Assembly (NCBI GenBank): GCA_026196875.1 | Contig: JAPHTP010000115.1 | Coordinates: 28,166 to 92,165 of the forward strand | DNA: 64,000 bases | Direction of reading: 5' to 3' | DNA from: Kangiellaceae bacterium | GTDB taxonomy: Bacteria > Pseudomonadota > Gammaproteobacteria > Enterobacterales > Kangiellaceae | Part shown: piece after piece, positions 59,467-64,000 of the stretch | How positions within the stretch are numbered: the first letter of the stretch is position 1 | Layout of the letters: the number at the start of each line of letters is the position of its first letter | Translations under genes and position numbers: made by a program | The notes under the pieces: model-generated | Databases searched by the model: none | What the model was told of the DNA's origin: nothing | Seen by the model: only the letters and a program-made list of their open reading frames with translations

Positions 59467-59874
59467 CTAGACTCTTCTAAATCTTTCTTGCATTAATTTT
59501 GATTTGAAAAGATAAATAGAAACGATAATATAGTTTGTGACTTCTAAGGCATAACTGATATAGCGGTCTTCTCTTGTCATAAAGTCGAAGGTTTGGATGA
59601 AGCACATAGTCGCAAGGCTGGCATTAATTACCAGCTTTGCGTTCGGTGTATATTTCCATCTTTTAAAATAGCCAAAAAGGAATACTATCCCCGAAAGGCT
59701 GATCAGTAGCCAATGAATAAATTGGGTTCCCGGCGGAAAATTTGGATTTTGCAAAGGAATTATAACCGTTGTTCCAAATAAATATTCGGTAAATCCAGCC
59801 AGCCCCCAACTGGTCATTCCTATAGAACCTAATACCAAAAGGTAAGAATAGTATTGAGATATTTTACCTATCAT
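59467..59874 (-). CDS. Small four-helix membrane protein
   Basis: A 135-residue protein with four predicted transmembrane helices (about 10-32, 45-67, 75-95, and 102-122). I do not recognise a family. It starts inside the last codons of the SDR gene (ATGA overlap at 59871-59874), so it is translationally coupled to that oxidoreductase and should function with it. Confidence 0.75.
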   Translation of the reverse strand: MIGKISQYYSYLLVLGSIGMTSWGLAGFTEYLFGTTVIIPLQNPNFPPGTQFIHWLLISLSGIVFLFGYFKRWKYTPNAKLVINASLATMCFIQTFDFMTREDRYISYALEVTNYIIVSIYLFKSKLMQERFRRV

Positions 59875-60779
59875 AATGATCCTACCTCGAACGCTGAACC
59901 GGTTAATTCTTCAGAAATATCCCATAATTTTGCTGCTACATCTTCTCTTTGAGAATATTTTGATCTTTTGGCTATCCCTGGAGTCCCCTTCATTTCTAAA
60001 AGACCTGTCGGTCCGAAATATTCACCTCCATTTACGTTTCTATCCAAAGCCGCCTTTAGGATCGGTTTTGCGGCATTTTCGGTTGAATGAAGGAAAATTG
60101 GTACGAAGGTGTATCTGAGAATGTTCATCAATATTGGCGACATGTGTTCAAACAACCCTGAGTCGGTGCCGCCCGGATGGGCAGAAATTGAAATGATTTT
60201 CTTACCTGCGTGCTGCAGTTTTCTTTGTAACTCGTCTGCGAACATCAGGCAAGCCAGCTTTGACTGCGAGTAGGGGGCATCCCACTTTGTTTGTAACTCA
60301 CAATTTAAATCATCAAAATATATTTCAGATTTCTTGTGAGCTAAACTGCTTAACGATACTACGCGAGAATTTTCTGAATCTGGCATAAGCTTAATCAATA
60401 GCGAAGTTAGTAAGAAGTGCCCGAGATGATTGGTAGCAAACTGCATTTCAATGTCAGCGCTATTTCTTTTGGGAGTGTTAAACAGTACTCCCGCATTATT
60501 GACAAGAATGTCTAAGCGATCGAACTTTGACTTAAATTCTCCGGCAAACGCTTTTACAGACTCAAAGTCCGACAAATCGATCGCCATAACTTCGAGTTTA
60601 GATGAGGGAAGCTCGGCAAGAATCTGTTCTTTTGCTTGGTTTGTTTTTTCTAAATTTCGACAAGCCATTACAACATGAAAGCCATTTTTTAATAGCCCCT
60701 GGGTTACTTCATAGCCAACACCGCCGTTAGCTCCGGTGACAATTGCCACTTTCTTGTCATTGTTCACATTACCTTCCAC
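59871..60779 (-). CDS. Short-chain dehydrogenase/reductase (retinol dehydrogenase-like)
   Basis: A 302-residue SDR. The NAD(P)-binding TGANGGVGYEV lies near residue 14, NNAG (LDILVNNAGVLF) near 91, and the catalytic YxxxK is YSQSKLACL near residue 168. The subfamily resembles long SDRs related to WWOX/retinol dehydrogenases that act on lipid or retinoid-like substrates. It is the first gene of a two-gene operon with the small membrane protein. It is divergent from a TetR gene, with two matching operators in between. Confidence 0.93.
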   Translation of the reverse strand: MEGNVNNDKKVAIVTGANGGVGYEVTQGLLKNGFHVVMACRNLEKTNQAKEQILAELPSSKLEVMAIDLSDFESVKAFAGEFKSKFDRLDILVNNAGVLFNTPKRNSADIEMQFATNHLGHFLLTSLLIKLMPDSENSRVVSLSSLAHKKSEIYFDDLNCELQTKWDAPYSQSKLACLMFADELQRKLQHAGKKIISISAHPGGTDSGLFEHMSPILMNILRYTFVPIFLHSTENAAKPILKAALDRNVNGGEYFGPTGLLEMKGTPGIAKRSKYSQREDVAAKLWDISEELTGSAFEVGSL

Positions 60780-60823
60780 TTTAACCTCCCAATTAAAACG
60801 CTTGAGCTAATAGATACTTTAAA

Positions 60824-60841
60824 TTACACTGGTTAGTGTAA
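60824..60841. promoter_or_regulatory. TetR operator 1
   Basis: TTACACT-GGTT-AGTGTAA, an inverted repeat with 7-bp arms, in the SDR/tetR divergent promoter. Same core as operator 2 (ACACT-N4-AGTGT). Confidence 0.7.
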
Positions 60842-60866
60842 GATAACTGCTGTAAGAGATCAAGTT

Positions 60867-60890
60867 AAATTACACTTGTGAGTGTAATTT
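60867..60890. promoter_or_regulatory. TetR operator 2
   Basis: AAATTACACT-TGTG-AGTGTAATTT, a perfect 10-bp-arm palindrome, 46 bp (centre to centre) from operator 1. It lies 28 bp before the tetR start, so autoregulation is likely. Confidence 0.75.
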
Positions 60891-60918
60891 AATTTTCGCC
60901 TGAATATAAGGTACTGAA

Positions 60919-61524
60919 ATGGTTAGAAAAAAAAGAGACACGAGCGCAAAGAGAGAATCCATATTAGATGCGGCTATTGATGCATTTATTGAGTTTGGTT
61001 TCGAAAAAACCAGTATGGATCTGATCGCAGAAAGGGCTAATTCGTCAAAACGGACCGTATACAATCATTTTTCCAACAAAGAATTATTAATTGAAGAAGC
61101 ATTTAACAGATTTCTCAGAGGGGCCTTCGAAAGCAAAAACATCGAATATGACCCAGGTAAATCAATCGAAGAGCAATTGAGTGATTTTGCCGACACTAAG
61201 ATGACATTAACAGAAGACTCGAGACAGTTAGGATTAATGCGCGTTACTTTATGTGCCTTTATTACTCATCCGCAAATGGCAGAGAGAGCAGTTTTATTTT
61301 CCGATTCTCAAGAAGATGGATTGGTGAAATGGTTAAAAGAAGCAACTCTTGATGGTCGATTAAAGGTTGATAATCCTGAATTAGCTGCGGAGTCTTTTTG
61401 GTCTTTGTTTGCTGGGACTTTCTTTTGGCCTCCGATTATTAGAGGTCCTGTGGAAAGAGAAAAAGGCGAAGAATTTAAGGCCGAGTTTATTCAGCTTTTT
61501 TTAGCAAGGTATGGAAGTGAATGA
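60919..61524 (+). CDS. TetR family transcriptional regulator
   Basis: A 201-residue TetR protein. The N-terminal helix-turn-helix (about 10-57; ILDAAIDAFIEFGFEKTSMDLIAERANSSKRTVYNHFSNKELLIEEAF) is textbook, followed by a ligand-binding domain (about 80-200) resembling AcrR/TetR C-terminal types. It is divergent from the SDR operon and most probably represses it and itself through two ACACT-N4-AGTGT operators. Ligand unknown. Confidence 0.93.
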   Translation: MVRKKRDTSAKRESILDAAIDAFIEFGFEKTSMDLIAERANSSKRTVYNHFSNKELLIEEAFNRFLRGAFESKNIEYDPGKSIEEQLSDFADTKMTLTEDSRQLGLMRVTLCAFITHPQMAERAVLFSDSQEDGLVKWLKEATLDGRLKVDNPELAAESFWSLFAGTFFWPPIIRGPVEREKGEEFKAEFIQLFLARYGSE

Positions 61525-61614
61525 AAAGTTAGACTAAGTTTTTGTATACAAGGCCGGCAAGAAATCCTTTCAGTTCAGAAGTTAAAATTAGACACTAAAA
61601 TTGTATTAACGACT

Positions 61615-62283
61615 TCACCTCGTAAACCAATTAAGTACCGGCCCAAAAGTTCCCGTGAACTTTAACGGTGCCGTAGTAATCGCCAGACACACACATCCCT
61701 GTGAGCCTGCAACTGGCTGATGTTCAACTGTTTTATCTTGAACGATAAACTCACCTGATTTGTATTGGCCTAAACTATCACTAAAGTCACCTTCGAGCAC
61801 CACCGTAAATTCCTGTCCTTCATGAGTGTGTTGAGGTATTTTTGCATTTGCCGCGAACTTTAGTAATTCAACTTTAAAGTCATCTTCAGCTAGAGTTATT
61901 TCCGCTTTTGAAATACTGGGAGTGACTTTTTTCCAGGTAAAGGTGTCAAATTCACGATTGCCTAATCTCTCAAGTAAGTCTAAGTCAGCACTCGCAACGG
62001 CGCATTCCTCATAAGAACTTGACTCCTCATCTTGCTGGGTGGCGTCCACTTGAGACATTAACAGTGCTAATGCATCTTGTTCATTGAGCTCCTTCGTTTG
62101 ATTTGATGCTTCTACGCTTGGCAAATTTTCTAATGTCTCACCGCCGATTAACTCAATATCATTAATCCTATTTCGGCAGGTTTCACATTGATGTTGATGA
62201 ATGCCGATAGCAACTGACAAAGCAGGTGCTAGTTGGCCGGTGGAGTATTTTAATAACAATTCTATATCTGGATGGTACTTCAT
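61615..62283 (-). CDS. chrR: ChrR-family anti-sigma factor with cupin domain
   Basis: A 222-residue anti-sigma factor of the ChrR type. The N-terminal anti-sigma domain (about 1-110) binds zinc through HQHQCETC (His/Cys). The C-terminal cupin (about 125-215; PQHTHEGQEFTVVLEGDFSD, KTVEHQP) completes the fold. In Rhodobacter ChrR holds RpoE inactive and releases it after singlet oxygen. Its start codon overlaps the stop of the ECF gene (ATGA), so the two are translationally coupled. Confidence 0.93.
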   Translation of the reverse strand: MKYHPDIELLLKYSTGQLAPALSVAIGIHQHQCETCRNRINDIELIGGETLENLPSVEASNQTKELNEQDALALLMSQVDATQQDEESSSYEECAVASADLDLLERLGNREFDTFTWKKVTPSISKAEITLAEDDFKVELLKFAANAKIPQHTHEGQEFTVVLEGDFSDSLGQYKSGEFIVQDKTVEHQPVAGSQGCVCLAITTAPLKFTGTFGPVLNWFTR

Positions 62284-62849
62284 AATTCTTCACCTCCCAT
62301 GTGGGAGCGTAATACTTTCATTGCGCTTCTAATTCGTGACTTGACTGTGCCGGGGGTCATTTCGAGTTCTTCTGCTGCAATTTGATGACTCTTGTCCTCA
62401 AAATAGACTTTTTGCAACACGTTCCTTTGCTCATTGTTGAGCAACTTAAATACAGAGAGTAAACGAGACTTTGATTTAGCAGCTTCAATTTTTTCATCAA
62501 GTTTGCCATCTTCGCCTATATGAGATTGCTCTTCGTCAGATACTTCTTCAATCTTCTTTTTGCGCAAATAATCGATACGCAAGTTTCTTACTATGGTAAA
62601 AATCCAAGTAGAAACTTGGGCCTTTGACGGATTATAGGTTTTCGCCTTTTGCCAGATTTTAAGAAAAACTTCGTGAGTAAGTTCTTCTGACTTATTCCCA
62701 AGACCTTGTTGGATATAAAAGGACTTAACTTTGGGCGCAAAGTGAAGGTAAAGCGCTTGGTAAGCTCCTTTATCTTGTGAGTCTCCAACAGCTTTTAAAT
62801 GGAGCTTCCAGCGTTCAGCGTCTAGTGTGACATTGGGCTGAGTTGACAT
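62280..62849 (-). CDS. ECF sigma factor (RpoE/ECF11 type)
   Basis: 189 residues when started at ATG 62849, which has GAGG at good spacing; an in-frame ATG at 62924 adds 25 residues unlike the family and without a ribosome site. Region 2 (YLHFAPKVKSFYIQQGLGNKSEELTHEVFLKIWQKAKTYNPSKAQVSTWIFTIVRNLRIDYLR) and region 4 (EQRNVLQKVYFEDKSHQIAAEELEMTPGTVKSRIRSAMKVL) match ECF sigma factors paired with ChrR. It overlaps chrR by 4 nt. Predicted to activate singlet-oxygen and light-stress genes; target candidates include the lipocalin-DUF523-phrB operon. Confidence 0.93.
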   Translation of the reverse strand: MSTQPNVTLDAERWKLHLKAVGDSQDKGAYQALYLHFAPKVKSFYIQQGLGNKSEELTHEVFLKIWQKAKTYNPSKAQVSTWIFTIVRNLRIDYLRKKKIEEVSDEEQSHIGEDGKLDEKIEAAKSKSRLLSVFKLLNNEQRNVLQKVYFEDKSHQIAAEELEMTPGTVKSRIRSAMKVLRSHMGGEEL

Positions 62850-62931
62850 GGTCCTCGGCTTGCGATGACTTGATGATACAGGCCAATATACTAAATTATG
62901 ATTGATTTGTCTTTTTTGAAGCATTCAATGA

Positions 62932-62958
62932 GGTCGCAGGTCGTGTAAACCTGCGACC
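62932..62958 (-). terminator. Perfect 10-bp hairpin after DUF4397 gene
   Basis: GGTCGCAGGT (62932-62941) pairs with ACCTGCGACC (62949-62958) across a seven-base loop, in the 41-bp region between the DUF4397 gene and the extended sigma ORF. It follows the DUF4397 stop on the minus strand, but a T-run is not immediate, so termination may be weak. Confidence 0.6.
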
Positions 62959-62965
62959 ATCTCCT

Positions 62966-64000
62966 TTAGTTAAGCGTTACAAAGTCATCAAGTAGAATTA
63001 AGCCTAATGGAGTGCCTCCACCTTCCGCATCTCTAGCAATGGCTGTGTAAACACCACCAGCGGATACCATGATGGTTGCTGGACCAATGGCCGCATCGTT
63101 AGTACCGGATGGTGTAACCACTACATCGTAGCTACCTTCGGCTATAGATAAGAAATTAGTGTCAGCGAGAAAAGGCACATTCGACAACGTTGGTTCAACA
63201 GTACTGATGTCAGTGCCTGGCGCCACTAAATAAATATCAACGTTGGCGGCAGTCGGGCTGCCGTGCACAACTCTTAGCTTGGCTTCAGTAGCGATTGAAC
63301 GATTATCTGCGGTTAAGACTAATGGCTGAATGGAAGCTAAGTTATCAACTGCAAGCACGTTGTAGGAAACACCGGCCATTAAGTCTAAGTCTGCATTAAT
63401 AACTACTGGAGTTGTTTCACCTGTAGGCACAACTTTAATGTTGTAGCTTGCAGCGGTCAGATCAACGTAGCCTGCGTAGTTCGGGAAAGCTAAGTTTGAT
63501 ATTAGTGGTGAGCCAAAATTATCGTTGGCTATAACATCAACTGCGGGAGCATCGGGAGAAGTATGAACTACTCTAACCGATGTAGGCGTGTTGGTGTCTA
63601 GTAATTCCGTAGCGCCGTTAGCATCAATTATTAATAGGTTGACTGGTTGAGAGCCAGGACCAACATTTTCTATCGCGGCAATCAGTAGGTCGGCGCCATC
63701 GCTGAGTGAAACTGTTCCGGAGTCATAAACAACTGCGCTCGAGTCTCCTGCCGCTGTAATTCGGATTTGATAGTCTCCAGCGGCGACTTCTGTTGCGTCT
63801 AGGCTATCCTTAAAACTAGCCGTAATCACCGGACTCGATTGAGAAAGATCTACTCCTAGAGCAGTCACATAAACGTCTACCATAGGAGCATCGGGTGCCG
63901 CATGAACTATTTGCACTCTGATATTTCCGCTAGTCACGGCAGTATCGGGCCGAGTAAGTATTAGTGCTTCTAAGTTGGCGGTGTCGTTAACGGCAAGCAC
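62966..64000 (-). CDS. DUF4397 repeat protein, C-terminal part (runs off window)
   Basis: The C-terminal 344 residues of a gene entering from the right edge; the first residues belong to a preceding DUF4397 repeat (YNVLAV-type strand), so the start is outside. Three DUF4397 units are visible, each opening with a V-x-V-V/I-H-x-S/A-P motif (VQIVHAAPDAPMVDVYV, VRVVHTSPDAPAVDVIA, LRVVHGSPTAANVDIYL). The family is found in extracytoplasmic beta-sandwich proteins of unknown function. It is same strand as, and directly before, the ECF/chrR pair, with a hairpin between. Confidence 0.9.
   Translation of the reverse strand: MLAVNDTANLEALILTRPDTAVTSGNIRVQIVHAAPDAPMVDVYVTALGVDLSQSSPVITASFKDSLDATEVAAGDYQIRITAAGDSSAVVYDSGTVSLSDGADLLIAAIENVGPGSQPVNLLIIDANGATELLDTNTPTSVRVVHTSPDAPAVDVIANDNFGSPLISNLAFPNYAGYVDLTAASYNIKVVPTGETTPVVINADLDLMAGVSYNVLAVDNLASIQPLVLTADNRSIATEAKLRVVHGSPTAANVDIYLVAPGTDISTVEPTLSNVPFLADTNFLSIAEGSYDVVVTPSGTNDAAIGPATIMVSAGGVYTAIARDAEGGGTPLGLILLDDFVTLN

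Noticed and set aside
62850..62924. 25-residue N-terminal extension of the ECF sigma factor
   Set aside because: No ribosome site precedes the upstream ATG, the residues do not match the family, and GAGG precedes the ATG at 62849.
62943..62980. Short leader ORF at the DUF4397-side hairpin
   Set aside because: An ATG follows AAGGAG on the minus strand but with almost no spacing, so initiation is unlikely.

Overview
The window is a contiguous piece of a moderately AT-rich gammaproteobacterial chromosome. The evidence is the conserved neighbourhood ygfZ / sdhE-ygfX / nadB / rpoE-rseA-rseC-mucD, together with htpX, yebE, yaaA and phrB-type genes. The mix of a GbpA-like chitin LPMO, a BLUF photoreceptor, an ECF sigma/ChrR pair and GH2/GH63 glycosidases suggests a marine heterotroph, possibly near Kangiellaceae/Aliikangiella. 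The genus is inference only. I see no tRNA, rRNA, CRISPR array, insertion sequence or prophage gene.

Layout. 1-4290: the end of an alpha/beta hydrolase gene, a LysR regulator, an NTF2-like protein and a Lon-like protease. 4501-9514: yebE-like and htpX on the minus strand, a large secreted lipase-like protein, and yaaA. 9698-11348: a CoA transferase and an unknown protein. 11435-20228: a second-messenger and redox region, with a membrane iron-sulfur/ferredoxin/FAD fusion, a cyclic-nucleotide-binding protein, a GAF-HD-GYP protein, and a CHASE2 adenylate cyclase followed by SH3 and M48 peptidase genes. 20306-25328: a DUF4399 protein, an unknown secreted protein and a giant LamG/DUF6701 (MshQ-like) protein. 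25490-34151: HDOD, ygfZ, sdhE, ygfX, nadB, then the envelope-stress locus rpoE, rseA, rseC, mucD. That locus has no rseB and is divided by a sigmaE-like promoter and an intrinsic terminator. 34222-39791: a divergent periplasmic beta-galactosidase (GH2) and a GH63 glucosidase around palindromic sites. 39812-41246: a phosphotransferase and a small membrane protein.

41368-46206 is the least explained region. A two-component pair with an atypical kinase faces, across a promoter with three 19-bp direct repeats, a multi-pass membrane/coiled-coil protein and a VWA-domain lipoprotein. 46373-54721 holds assorted genes: unknown secreted protein, thioredoxin-like, DUF885 lipoprotein, GAF-PAS, GDPD, LPMO and GNAT.

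54869-62849 looks like a light and singlet-oxygen response island: BLUF protein, propeller-like protein, lipocalin, DUF523/DUF1722, photolyase, a small membrane protein with an SDR under a divergent TetR, then ChrR and its ECF sigma factor. An ECF11/RpoE-like promoter precedes the lipocalin-DUF523-phrB run, and two matching operators lie between the SDR and tetR. The window ends in a truncated DUF4397 protein.
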